Positions 49,716 to 60,810 of a DNA stretch of 64,000 nucleotides are shown piece after piece. A program made the translations under genes and the position numbers. The notes beneath the pieces were generated by a model, which did not search any database, was not told the origin of the DNA, and saw only the letters and a program-made list of their open reading frames with translations. The stretch comes from Closterium sp. NIES-65 (Eukaryota > Streptophyta > Zygnematophyceae > Desmidiales > Closteriaceae). Within the stretch, counting starts at the first letter, position 1. Each line of letters starts with the position of its first letter. The stretch spans positions 186,001 to 250,000 of the forward strand of contig CANXME010002549.1 in assembly GCA_948144175.1 (NCBI GenBank), read 5' to 3'.

Positions 49716-52687
49716 GGTGGCTTGTCAACAAACTAGTCCTGACAAACGTATGTAACAGATACTATCAGCTGCAACAAGCTCCGCGAAGACCACCCAGCAA
49801 TGACTCAACAGCGAAAACACGCTGCTGAAACTGGTCCCTTCCTGGTTAGGACGGGATGGTGCTGCTATGGTGTGTAGGTACCTGTAGGTTGGAATGTAGG
49901 GCTAAAATCCACCCACAAAAATTTACTCCGTTCAAAAGGAGGTACTGATGGAGGCTGCAAACCATTGGTTCTGTGGTGCTGAACACACAGATGGAGTGCC
50001 GTGGGTTAGGGAAGGGTGCTTTACGATGTGGTGTGGTTGAAGGAAGGAGGAGGGAAAAGTTTAGCGGGGGCTGTGATTGGTTAAACAGGGGACAATGCCT
50101 GTCTTGTTGCCCTGGGGCTGGTTCGTCAAGAAAAGACACCTGGAGGATGGAGTTTTGAATTTTCCGGAAAGGAAGGGCATGCATCGTCATTATTGCTAAG
50201 AGTGCGTAATTCCAATCCGCGTGGATGGTTGGTGGTACCGTTTCAGAAGTACGGATTTTAGCGGGAATACATATTATGAGCAGCACCCCTGGGTGTTTCT
50301 GGAACTGATTGTCGTTCCCAGTCCATATCCTAGCCCCAAGAAACTGGACGAAACGCCAGCGCAACACACAAGAAGCAAACTGCATTGCCACGTCCAGCAA
50401 ATGGCAATGACGAAAACAGAGCTGCACCCAGAGATGGGGGATCTTTACACTGACAAGGGCTCCACGTCAGAGCGCGTAACTGTACTCGAACTAAGGTTAC
50501 TTGATTATACATGTTATGAATGAACTTGCAGAGTGCGCAGAATATCTAATAACGAGAATGAACTGATTACTGAATTCAACTTGTGTCTAATACAATGAGA
50601 AAAGCACGACTAAATAGGGGAAGTCCTAGCTAGGCGGAGAGGTTGGGCGAGGATGGCTCGGTGATGGTTGCGATTGGTACGGAGGCGACTCGGGAGTGGT
50701 TCGGTGCGCCGAAATAGGAAGGACAGGTCGCGTGACCCTCGGGATGGCCTCCCTAACGAGTGCCCCAGTAAGGATTCTGTAAATCCTTACACTCTCCCAC
50801 CTTCTAAAAAAGGCAGTCCTGTACTGAAACAGGCCCCACACTAGCGAGGATTCCGTAGATCTCCTCCGACGGCCGACATGCCTGTAACAATAATTTTGAA
50901 AAGGTTGGAACGTAGGCCGTTCGATGAAGTCCGATTTTGATCTGACAGTCGAAGACTGACGCAAGATTGGAGGGAACCTGCTGACGCGAATTCAAACGCG
51001 ATTGAGCAGGGACCGTTGATCGTGTCGGTGTGATCGCGATCGTCCGTCGTGCTGACGCAACTTGACAAAGTCAGAAAGGACCGAGAAAAACACCAAGGAA
51101 AGAACAGTGCAAAGCACTTTCTCCCCCCCTCCAAGAAAGCACACCAGAAAATGTTTCACAGCTGCGCCGAGATGAAAACCAACAAAAGCCAGGCGTTAAG
51201 TCCCACGAAGAAGAGTGTTGAGCGGAAAGTGGATGATGAAATCGGGTGTGACGTGCCCAAAAAGTCTTCAAGGGCGAACCCGCATAAGTAGACCAGAAAC
51301 CGAGGCGGAAATTATGCGTTGCTCGAACAGAATCTGTGGTGTCTGCACTGGCCGGAATCAGCCGATATCTTCAGTAGTTGCAGTTGGCAGCACCTGACGT
51401 GGTTGATATTGAATGCAATTGTCGTGGGCGGGTCGAAGGCGAGTTGTCGGTAGCAGAGTTGGAATGGTTTATCCGAAAAATTGTCGTAATGCGCCGAGAG
51501 TTCGAGGGCAGGGATGAAATTTTACAGCTGTCGCTCCCCCCCGTCACTGTTGCTTCCGCCTTCTTCAGTTCGTCGTAAGTCGTTCGTACCCCTTGAAAAC
51601 TCCGTGTAGTTCCCGTGGTGTTGCCCTGCGTAAATGTCGCGCGCGTTTAACCAAACGCTGAATACTCCTCCGAAATTGTTGCCGCTTCTCACCATAAAAC
51701 CTGTGAAGTCCCGCGTAAACTCCGAAAATGTCGTTTGAACACAGCCCCGAAAATCCTCAGATGCAGGTGTAGTTTTTCTCCGAAAATCTCGGTTGTTCTA
51801 TAGCCGCCCACTCGGTCACCATCAGTTTCCGTCGGTTACCCGACCCCAGCATGTGGGTTCAATCGAGAACCGGGGACTGCCCTGGGTCTTCCAAGACCGA
51901 AATTCACGGAACCTAGTGGCATCAACGCCGTTGACCCCGTCGTCGAAATTGCTCCCGCCGATAGATATAACTGAAAACTACGCAAAACTCCCACTGGCGC
52001 TTTGCAGATGTTTCACCCATCGCTCGTCGCCGGTAAGTAAATCTGAAAACTTCGGCTGCTCCCACGCTCCCTTTTTACTGAAGAATTTCCCGTGGTGTAC
52101 GTTTAAACACTAGTGGGTTCTAGGTATCCCCGCCGCTGTGTTTCTTGCCAGGCGACTTAAAAGTGACCCTTCAGGCGAAGTCCCCCAACGGCTCAATCGC
52201 ACTCCAAGAAGCGAAGAAACACCCTCAGCTTCAACTCTTTTTTTTTTTTTTAGGACAAGTCACCCGAAAATCATGGTTGAGGCAGCAGTCCCGAAGTTAT
52301 TCTCCGCCGTGTAGCCTCGACGTTTCCGCCGTTTTTTCCCTGGTACTCCGATATTCACCCATCTTCATACCCATCGGAACCACTTAGCGAATCCCAGGTA
52401 TCATTGGCAATGTACCGCTCACCGCGCCTCCATGTAACAATATCAAACCCTTTCGGGGGTCTACCGAATAGACTCCGAAATTCGCGGTAGATTGGTGCAT
52501 GGCTCAACCTCTCACTCAAGTGATCTGCTGGATCACCCACAACTTTCCCTCCGTCGTCATTTTTTTTCGTGTTCACCCCCCGACAATTCCGCTTCCCGCC
52601 GTTCACCCAGCGTCCGCTTTTGTCGGATAAGGTATCGTCGTTGTTGCCCGTGCGAACTCGGCCACGTTGGAGATGTCGAAATATATT
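49716..52687. other. long stretch with no recognised gene
   Basis: About 3 kb upstream of MPC1. ORFs at 49846-50427 (minus), 50221-50523 (plus) and 51049-51291 (plus) lack family motifs and start or end in low-information sequence. A T12 run at 52240-52251 is the only simple repeat. It may be old, unrecognisable transposon sequence. Confidence 0.45.
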
Positions 52688-52939
52688 TGTCATCTTTTAT
52701 AACTGCTTGTAGCTGTAGTTAGTGTAGTTATTTAAACTGTGGTTGGTGGTGCACCTTATTTGTTTCCTATGCTATATGTACTTCAAACCCTATAGTGAAA
52801 CACCATTCTTCCCAATTTCTCTCTTCCAACTCACTCGATACCTCGCCTAGGAGAAACCCGCTCGATATCCTACTTGGGCCTAGGCTACTAAGCCTAGGCC
52901 CTACTTAATCTTCTCTCATTCTTCGTTCAACTCTCGACA
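52688..52939 (+). repeat. probable 5' LTR of a plus-strand copia element (host of copia-3)
   Basis: 252 bp bounded by TGTC and GACA, directly followed by a tRNA-Met-type primer site. Unrelated in sequence to the 131-bp LTR family. The partner LTR is not in the window, so the left end rests on the terminal inverted match alone. Confidence 0.6.
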
Positions 52940-52951
52940 TGTTATCAGAGC
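52940..52951 (+). other. primer binding site of the plus-strand copia element
   Basis: TGTTATCAGAGC, one base from the plant copia consensus TGGTATCAGAGC. Copia-3 inserted 11 bases further on. Confidence 0.7.
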
Positions 52952-52962
52952 GACGTTCGTTC

Positions 52963-53093
52963 TGTGAAAAGAATGAACTGGAATGGAAATCACTAAGTCA
53001 GAGTTGGGTACAAATACAACCCTAGAAAGCTGTACCCCATATGTGCTACCCCACTATAGCCTACAAACATGCATCAGCTATAATACTCTGACA
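52963..53093 (-). repeat. 3' LTR of copia-3
   Basis: 131 bp, differing from 60065-60195 by one base (aaacatgc against aaaaatgc). The polypurine tract GCCTATGGGGGTG follows at 53094-53106. Confidence 0.94.
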
Positions 53094-53302
53094 CACCCCC
53101 ATAGGCAAAGTGGGGGAGAACAAGGGGTCACAAGACCAGTCAAGCAAAGCAAAGCAAAGCAAGCTCAGGGTGGATCACAAAGTCACCACACAGTCCGAGC
53201 ACAAGAGCAGGGCCAGAGGCCAGTTCACATGCAGGAGTACAGACATATATATAAAACTAGACAAGCAGGAGCAGGTATATATATGTCACAGAACAAGTAA
53301 AG

Positions 53303-56300
53303 TCAAGAAGAGAGCAAGTGAGGCAAGACAGGCACAAGACCCAGCTGGGTGCAGAAGCGCTGATGGTCACAAGGCGCGAGTGCCTTGGTGAACACATCAG
53401 CAGTGTTGGCCTCAGAGGCCACGTACGCAAGTCGCAACTGACCACGCTGCTGTAGCTCACGAGCAAGGAAGTAGCGAAGAGCAATGTGCTTTGTTCTGTG
53501 CTCCAGTCTCTGCTCTCCACACAAGGCCAACATGGCCTTGTTGTCTACGTACAGGACTGGAGGAGAACGAGGCGGCTCTCCAAGGCCGGTCAGCAGGTAG
53601 GTGAGCCAGCAAAGCTCCTATGCAGCCATGGCCCCGGCGTAGATCTCAGCCTCACAACTGGAGCCGAGAATAAAAGACGAGCGAGTAAACGCCACGAAAC
53701 AGAGCCGGAACCAAGGCTGAAGGTGTAACCCTGTGACGACCGCTGCGTAGCCTGGTCGTCAGCCCAAGAAGCGTCCGCGTGCCCAATGAGGACCACTGGA
53801 CTCCGCCCTCCAAGCACTAGCCCCATGCCCGACGTACTACACAAGTAGCGCAACACCCTCTTCGCTGCAGCCATGTGCTGTGGTCTGTGTCTCCCAGGAG
53901 CAACATAGCGTGCAAGAATGCTAAGAGGGTATGCAAGGTCAGGTCATGTGCAGGTCATCAGGTACATGAGGCAGCCAACAAGCTCTGGGTACGAACCACT
54001 CGACTCTACAGACTCATCCGAAGGCAGAGCTGAGAGTGAGTGGCGAGTAGGCAGAGGAGTGGCCTGAGGCGAGGAGTACGTGAAGCCGAAGCGCTGAAGG
54101 ACCTGCTGCACCATGTGTGACTGAGTCAAGGTAATGGTGCGGCGTGCTCTGTCCCGGGTGATCTGCAAGCCAAGGTAGCTGCGCAGTTCACCTAGGTCTC
54201 TGTACGTGTGTCTCTTCAGCAGCTCGGACTTCACGTAGGCGAGTCCAGCAGTGTCCGCTGTGGCAAAGACCAAGTCGTCGACGTACACGAGGATGTAGAA
54301 CGGCGGCAGAGAAGTGTCGGTGCGCAGAAACAGCGACGGGTCAGCAGTAGAAGGAGCAAACCCAAGAGCCGCAAGCGTAGTCCTCAGTGTGTCGAGCCAC
54401 TCACGCGGTGCCTGGCGGAGACCGTAGACTGGCCGTCGGAGGCTCCACTGGGTGCCAGGAGGGAAAGTCCCAGTGAAGCCAGGTGGACGGCGAAGCCAGA
54501 TCTCCTCGTGCAGGCTACCCTGCAAGAACGCAGTGCTGAAGTCGAGAGAGTGAAGCTCGTAGTCGCGCTGAGCGGCTATGTGCAGCAGCACCCGAAGAGT
54601 AGTCATCTTCGGGGTGGGAGAGAAGGTCTGAAAGTAGTCAACTCCCTGCCGCTGACTGAAGCCACGAGCAAGGTACCGTGCCTTGAAGACAGGTGGAGAG
54701 CCCGGCGGCCGCTTCACCCTGAAGATCCACATGCCACTGACGATGTTCGCCCCAGGAGGGGGAAGTGCGTCAACGTAGGTGCCTGTGGACTTCCAGGAAG
54801 CCATCTCTGCATCCATAGCTGCCTGCCACTGAGAGGAGTAGGGACCCTCTACGGCCTCCGCGTAAGAACGCGGAGTCGGGATGTCTAGTGCATCCGTGTC
54901 TCCCTCAGGGACAAGCAGTACAGAAGCGAGATGGGGTGAAGCAGCCGCTAGACACTGGAACTCCTCTTGCCTGTCCTCTAGGACGTCCGTGCCAAGAGCA
55001 CACTCACCCCCGACGGACGGAGGACAGACAGACGCAGACTCACCAACAAGACTAGCAGCGCAGTCGAGACGACAGCGAGCAGCAAAGTCGACGAGCTCAG
55101 CGACTAGAGCAGACGCAGCAGTGGACTCAAAAGAGGGGTCAGTGACGACAGTAGCAAGCAGACGCGTGACAGTAGGACTGGCAGCACGAAGAGAGTCCGA
55201 CGCAGGGTCGGCAAGCGCAGGAAGAGAGGACTCAGGAGGAGAAGGCAAAGGGGCACGCAGAGGAGCAGTGGACGGACGCAAAGACATCCGGTGCGTGCCA
55301 GGGACAGGAGGAGGACGCTGACGCGAACTGCGACCACTAGCGCGAGCAGCACGAACAGGCGACGCGGGACGAGACGCAGGCTCACGACGCTCAGCAAGAC
55401 CTCCAGTAGGACCAGTGTAAGGAGAGGGAGCAGGCAGTGGAGAGGAAGGCTCCAGCAGGGACTGCGACTGGACAGGCGGTGGACCCTCTACTGGAGGAGA
55501 AAGACCAAGAACCTGCTGCAGGAGCGGAACGAAGTACGGCCGAGGCCGCGCGGCAGCTCAAGACCCAGCAGGGACAGCACCAGCACCCTCAGCGACAGCA
55601 CCAGCGCCACCCACACCTCCAGCGGCAGGACCAACAGCAGTAGGCTCAGCACCAACGCCCTCAGCAGCTCCAGCTCCAGGAGGACCCGCAGGTCCAGCAG
55701 CTCCGGGACCGGCAGCACCCGCACCCTCGACGGTCGAAGAAGCTCCAGCTCCAGCTCCAGCAGCACCTCCAGACTCAGCAGCACGCCTCCAGCGGCGAGC
55801 GAACCACTCGCGCAGCTCCTGTGGAGAGAGGGGCTCCCGGCGAGACGCAGCAGCAGGAGAAACCCCAGGCTCAGCAGCTCCAGACGCAGCACCCCCAGGC
55901 TCAGCAGCTCCCAGCTCAGCACCCCCAGGCTCAGCAGCTCCCGACCCAGCACCCCCAGACCCAGCACCTCCAGGCACAGCACCCCCCGGCTCAGCACCCC
56001 CAGGCTCCGCACCCTCCGCAGTAGCACCCCCAGGCCCAGCACCCCCAGCAGTAGCACCCCCAGGCTCAGCACCCCCGCGCACAGCACCCCCAGAGTCAGC
56101 ACCCCCAGGCTCAGCACCCGCAGCAGCACCAGAGTCACCAGTAACCTCGACCGGGTCAACGGCGTCTACCTGGGACACACCTGAGGGGGCAGGAACCTGA
56201 GGGGGGAGGGGGTCTACCGGGGGGGGAACCGGCACAAGGAAGTCCGGGGGAGGTGGGAGGGAAGGAGTGCGATAGGGGAAGAGACGGTAGAAGGGGACTG

Positions 56301-59196
56301 ACTCGTCGAACGTGACGTCCTGGGAGGACAGAACACGACGAGAGGAGGGGTGGTAAAACTGCCACCCTGGGGCGTCAGTGGGGAAGCCAAGGAAGACACA
56401 GGGAGCAGCACGAGGGGACAGCTTGTCCGCAGACAAGTCGCGGACAAACGCCCGAGATCCCCAGAGACGGAACACAGACGCATCGCCAACCTTCCCCGTC
56501 CACAGCAAGGCTGGGGACATCGCAGGCCGAGAGACCCGGGGGTGAAGGTTGAGCTGATGCGCCGCGTACCGCACCGCAAACGGCCACAGAAAATGGGGGG
56601 CAGCCGCATGCATCATGGACGTACGAGCGACATCCATGACCATGCCAATGCGGCGCTCAGCAATCCCATTTTGCTGTGGTGAGTCCGGAAGCGTGAAGGT
56701 CTGGCGGATCCCCCGTGCACGACAGTAGTCTCGCAGAAGTCGAGAAGAGAACTCTCCGCCTCTGTCCGAGTGCAGACGCAGAACAGGAAAGTCCGAGCCG
56801 AAGCTCTTCCTGAGCTGGAGACGAGCCTCGCGGATCCAGTCGATCAGCACCTTAGTGACCGCACCCTTGCTGCGCAAGGGGAGGACTGTGGTGTAACGCG
56901 AGTAGTCGTCAACCACCAACAGGAAGTAGCGCTCGTGACCCTGCCCACGGACGGGGGCTGGGCCCCACACATCCATGTGAAGCGTCTGCAGGGGAGCCTC
57001 TGTCGGGGGGAAGTGGGAGGAGTGAGGAGTAGCCCGGAGGCGACCCTCGACACAGGGGACACAAGAAGGTCCTGGCCCGGAGGGGAGAGGAGGGAGAGAC
57101 TGGGGAAGACCAGAGACAAGGACACGGGAAGCCATGCTCCGAAGACGGGGCAAGGAGGGGTGGCCAAGACGGTGGTGCCACAGGAGAGTCTCGTGAGACA
57201 GGAGGCGACAAGAACAGGGGGCAGACTCAGGACCTGACCGGGACGCAGCAGCAAGCACCTGACCTGACGCAGCCACCTGACCAGGCGCAGGGACAGGAGG
57301 AGACTCAACGGTCAGGGTGTAGAGACTCGACCCCGGCCGACGCGAGAACGTGGCCAGGTGTCGGCCTGTGCGTGCCTCCGTGCAGTGGGTCACCCGCTGA
57401 CTCGCAGGAGTGAACTGGTGAACCCCCACATCCTGCAGGTCCGCGCCACTCTCCAAGTTCGTAGAGAACGAGGGAAGGTACAGACCACACAGGGTGCCCG
57501 AAGGGGCAGCCGGACACGGGAGGACAGTGGAGAAGTGAGACAGGACAGGACCCCCAGAGGGGTCAGCAAGGGAGACTGCAACCGGCCGGCCGAGCGGCGT
57601 AAGGGTAGTGCGGTCTCGAAAGAAGGAGCGAGAAGCCCCGGAGTCAAGTGTGAAAGTGAGGGAGGACGAGGACGACGCAGTACCTGAGAGCGCAGTCTCA
57701 CCAGTACCTGAGAGCGCAGACGCACTGGCACCTAGAGCAGCAGCCTCACAAGCACCTAGCGCAGCAGTACCAATGCCCGGGTCGGGCTGGAAACACCGGT
57801 AACCCTCATTCTCCTCACTATAAGTCACAGCATACATAGCAGCAAGGATAGCATCAAAATCAAGATCAAAGATCGCTACACCAGCCCTAAGAAGCTCATC
57901 CCAGCGAGGGATCTCACTAGCCCCAGGGAACTGCTGACGCCAAGCGTCCGTCAGGCGGCCAAAGCAGCGCTGGGTGGCGTGGGCACCCCCACACTGCTCA
58001 CCCGCGCGGTCGCCGGAACGAAGAACGTAGGTGCAGGGACCAGTACCCCCACCCCTCTGACGCTGAGTGTACCACTCACTAAGCTGCTGAGGCGGAGGGA
58101 TGTCCCGCGAACGCTACTGCTGCTGCTGCTGCTGCTGCGAGCGCTGGCCACCACCACCGCCGCTCCGCTGCTGGGTACCACCCCGACCAGCTCCACCCCC
58201 TCCACCACCACCGCCTCCTCCGCTGCCTCCTCCGCCGCCTCCACCTCCGCCGCTGCCACCACCACCACCGCCGCCACCCCCACCGCCGCCTCCGCCGCTG
58301 CTGCCACCACCACCACCACCCCCACCACTACTCCCGCCGCCACCCCCACTCCCTCCGCCGCCTCCGCCGCCACCGCCACCGCCCCCTCCAGCTCCACCCG
58401 CGCCCTTGCCCCCCTTGCCCCTCCCAGAGCGACGTCTCCCACTAGGGGCAGACGCCGCGCCGACCGACTCAAGACCAAGCAGGTCGGCAGCAGCAGCAGA
58501 GGCAACAGAGGGCAGCAAGGGGGAAGGAGAGCACCCCTCAAAGATGGGGGTGCGAGGGTCACCACGAGAAGCTCCTACAGCGACTATGCTCTTCTCCGCT
58601 GCGAGGAGGGCCTTCTCGAGGAGGTCGACGGTGAGGGTGGTGGGACAGACTGCGAGAAAGTGGTCCCTGACTACGCGAAGGGAGTCAGGGAGGCGCGCGA
58701 CTACGTAGTAGAGAGTGATGTACATGGGGGGGGGGTTCTTAGCGCAGAACTCAGCAGGAAGGGCGGCGCGGTAGCGAGTGTCACTAGTGCGGAGGTGCGT
58801 AATGAGGTCAGCGACAGTGGGAAAGGCAGAGAGGTCAGGAAAGAGGTAGGGAAGCATGAGACGGCTCAGTGCAGTAGTGGCAGGGGAGGAGTAGCGCGCA
58901 ACTACAGCGTCGTACAAGGTCTGAGCACTCTTGTACTGACTAAAGTGCGCGCGCTCAGAGGTAGGGAGGTGGCGACGCACAGCAAGACGTGCAGCAGCAT
59001 CGCGGGTGGCCCACTGAGAGCGGACAGTGGGATCAGCATCAGCAGCAGGAGCAGGAGAGACGCCAGAGGTAAGGTCAAAGAGAGAGAGGCCGTCTGCCCG
59101 ATTGCACTGTAAGAACAACTGCAGGTCGTCTACCCAGACCTCAAAGTCAATGGCGCGACCCTCAGCGTCAAAAGCTAGGACACTAGGGGTAGCCAT
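53303..59196 (-). pseudogene. copia-3 gag-pol, multiple breaks
   Basis: Start ATG at 59196 (MATPSVLAFDAEG). Breaks: TAG at 58114-58116 at the Gag/Pol boundary; TGA at 55558 in the linker (GGA in relatives); TGA at 53944 in RT (CGA in copia-2); a one-base indel near 53686 shifting RNase H; TAG at 53618 (CAG in copia-2). Protease (DSGASRSFF), integrase (HHRLGH, DVWGP, HSDRGGEF, NGIAERR), linker repeats (55860-56130), RT with YVDD and RNase H are all recognisable. Confidence 0.93.
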
Positions 59197-60050
59197 GACG
59201 ACGACAGCGAAGCAGTGCAAGCAGTAGGGGAAGAGCACGCAGTGACAGTGCGACTGTGCTCACCAGGCAGGGCAGGCCGGACAACTCTGCAGAAGGGCGG
59301 CTCGGCGACTCAGCGACTCGGCTGCTGGGCGGCTCGGCTCCCGGGCAGCTCGGCGGCAGGGCGGCTCGGCTCCCGGGCGGCTCGGCGGCAGGGCGGCTCG
59401 GGTGCAGGGCGGCTCGGCGGCAGGGCGGCTCGGCTCCCGGGCGGCTCGGCGGCAGGGCGGCTCGGGTGCAGCGCCGGGGCCGGGACAGGGGACGGCGGGG
59501 CCGTCAGGGTGGAGCGGCGGGGCCGACTGGTGCAGTGGCGGGGCCGTCAGGGTGCAGCGGCGGGGCCGGGACAAGGGACGGCGGGGCCGTCAGGGTGCAG
59601 CGGCGTGACCGGGACAGGGGACGGCGGGGCCGTCAGGGTGCAGCGGCGGGGCCGGGACAGGGGACGGCGGGGCCGTCAGGGTGCAGCGGCGGGGCCGTGA
59701 GTAGGGGACGGCGGGGCCGTCAAAAGGGGACGGCGGGGCCGTCAGAAGGGGACAGCGGGGCCGTCAGGTGACGGGGCCCGCGGCAGCGACGAAGAGGCCG
59801 CACGGCCGGCGGGAGGGCGGCGGGGCGCAGCAGAGCCGAGAGGGCGGCGCGGAGCGGCCGTAAGGCCAGCGCGACGTGGGCCCGAGCCGCGCGCGCGAAA
59901 AAAAAAGGAGTCGCGCGCGCGACTCGCGGGGGGCCACAGAAGCAGCGCGACACGCACTAGGGGGGAGCGCGCCTCGGGGAGAATAGGGCGCGCTCCGGGC
60001 AGGAAAAAATATCGTGGGTGGGCCCTAAAAAAAACGATCCTTAGGAAGGA
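59197..60050 (-). repeat. GC-rich tandem-repeat leader of copia-3
   Basis: 59285-59470 is made of ggcggctcggcggcaggg-like units. 59475-59765 has several copies of a 43-bp-class unit built on gggacggcggggccgtcagg. 59765-60000 is GC-rich non-repetitive sequence with an A9 run (59899-59907). Confidence 0.85.
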
Positions 60051-60064
60051 CCCGCTCTATACCA
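60051..60064 (-). other. primer binding site of copia-3
   Basis: TGGTATAGAGCGGG on the minus strand, directly after the 5' LTR; initiator tRNA-Met type with changes. Confidence 0.82.
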
Positions 60065-60195
60065 TGTGAAAAGAATGAACTGGAATGGAAATCACTAAGT
60101 CAGAGTTGGGTACAAATACAACCCTAGAAAGCTGTACCCCATATGTGCTACCCCACTATAGCCTACAAAAATGCATCAGCTATAATACTCTGACA
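60065..60195 (-). repeat. 5' LTR of copia-3
   Basis: 131 bp, TG..CA, followed by the CGTTC duplication. Confidence 0.94.
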
Positions 60196-60473
60196 CGTTC
60201 TGGCCTCACGTTTCCGCTGCTACGATTTTCTGGTCGCGCGCCTAGGGCGCGTGACGAATTTTTCCTTGTCCCACCCCCGGTTGCCGTGTGACGCCTTTTC
60301 TTCCCGTCGCGCGCCCCGTGGCACGCGACGGTGCCCTTAACCTGCCCATCGTGCGCCCCGTGGCACACGATGGTGCCCTGCTCGTCGTGCGCCCCGAGGC
60401 ACACGATCGGGCCCTTGCTCTTATCTTACCCGTCATACGCCCCGTGGCACTGGCACGCGACGGGCCTTTCCTA
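60196..60473 (+). repeat. leader of the plus-strand copia element, hairpin-forming repeats
   Basis: This continues the element interrupted at 52962. It contains four to five units of about 45-55 bp, each built around an imperfect palindrome such as ATCGTGCGCCCC..GGCACACGAT (near 60348-60371). The element is then interrupted again by copia-4. Confidence 0.72.
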
Positions 60474-60599
60474 TGAAACAAGTAAACAGGAATGAAATGA
60501 CTAAGGAAAGATTGGGTACAAATACAACCCTAGAAACCCTGTACCCCATATGTGCTACCCCACTATAGCCTACAGCAAATATGTCATATAAATCTGACA
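60474..60599 (-). repeat. 3' LTR of copia-4
   Basis: Homologous to the copia-3 LTR (shared ccccactatagcctaca, ctgtaccccatatgtgctac) and ends in CTGACA. The left end could be 60472 if the terminal TG has mutated to TA. Confidence 0.8.
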
Positions 60600-60810
60600 C
60601 ACCCCAATAGGCAAAGTGGGGGAGAGCAAGGGGTCACAAGACCAGTCAAGTAAAGCAAAGCAGAGCAAGCTCAGGGTGGATCACAACGTCACCACACAGT
60701 CCGAGCACAAGAGCAGGGCCAGAGGCCAGTTCACATGCAGGAGTACAGACATATATATATATAACTAGACAAGCAAGAGCAGGTATATATATGTCACAGT
60801 ACAAGTAAAG

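Larger units (their letters stand above)
52963..60195 (-). mobile_element. copia-3: complete Ty1/copia element, inactivated but recent
   Basis: 7233 bp; 131-bp LTRs differ at one position; perfect target duplication CGTTC (52958-52962 and 60196-60200). Same family as copia-1 and copia-2. It sits just after the primer binding site of a plus-strand copia element. Gag-pol has several stops and one frameshift despite the near-identical LTRs. Confidence 0.95.

Noticed and set aside
50221-50523. Plus-strand ORF of 100 codons
   Set aside because: No recognisable family and overlaps an equally long ORF on the other strand.
29795-60200. Similar target sites GTTCG and CGTTC for copia-2 and copia-3 as evidence of site specificity
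   Set aside because: Copia-1 used CCCAT and only three sites are known; two related pentamers are not significant.
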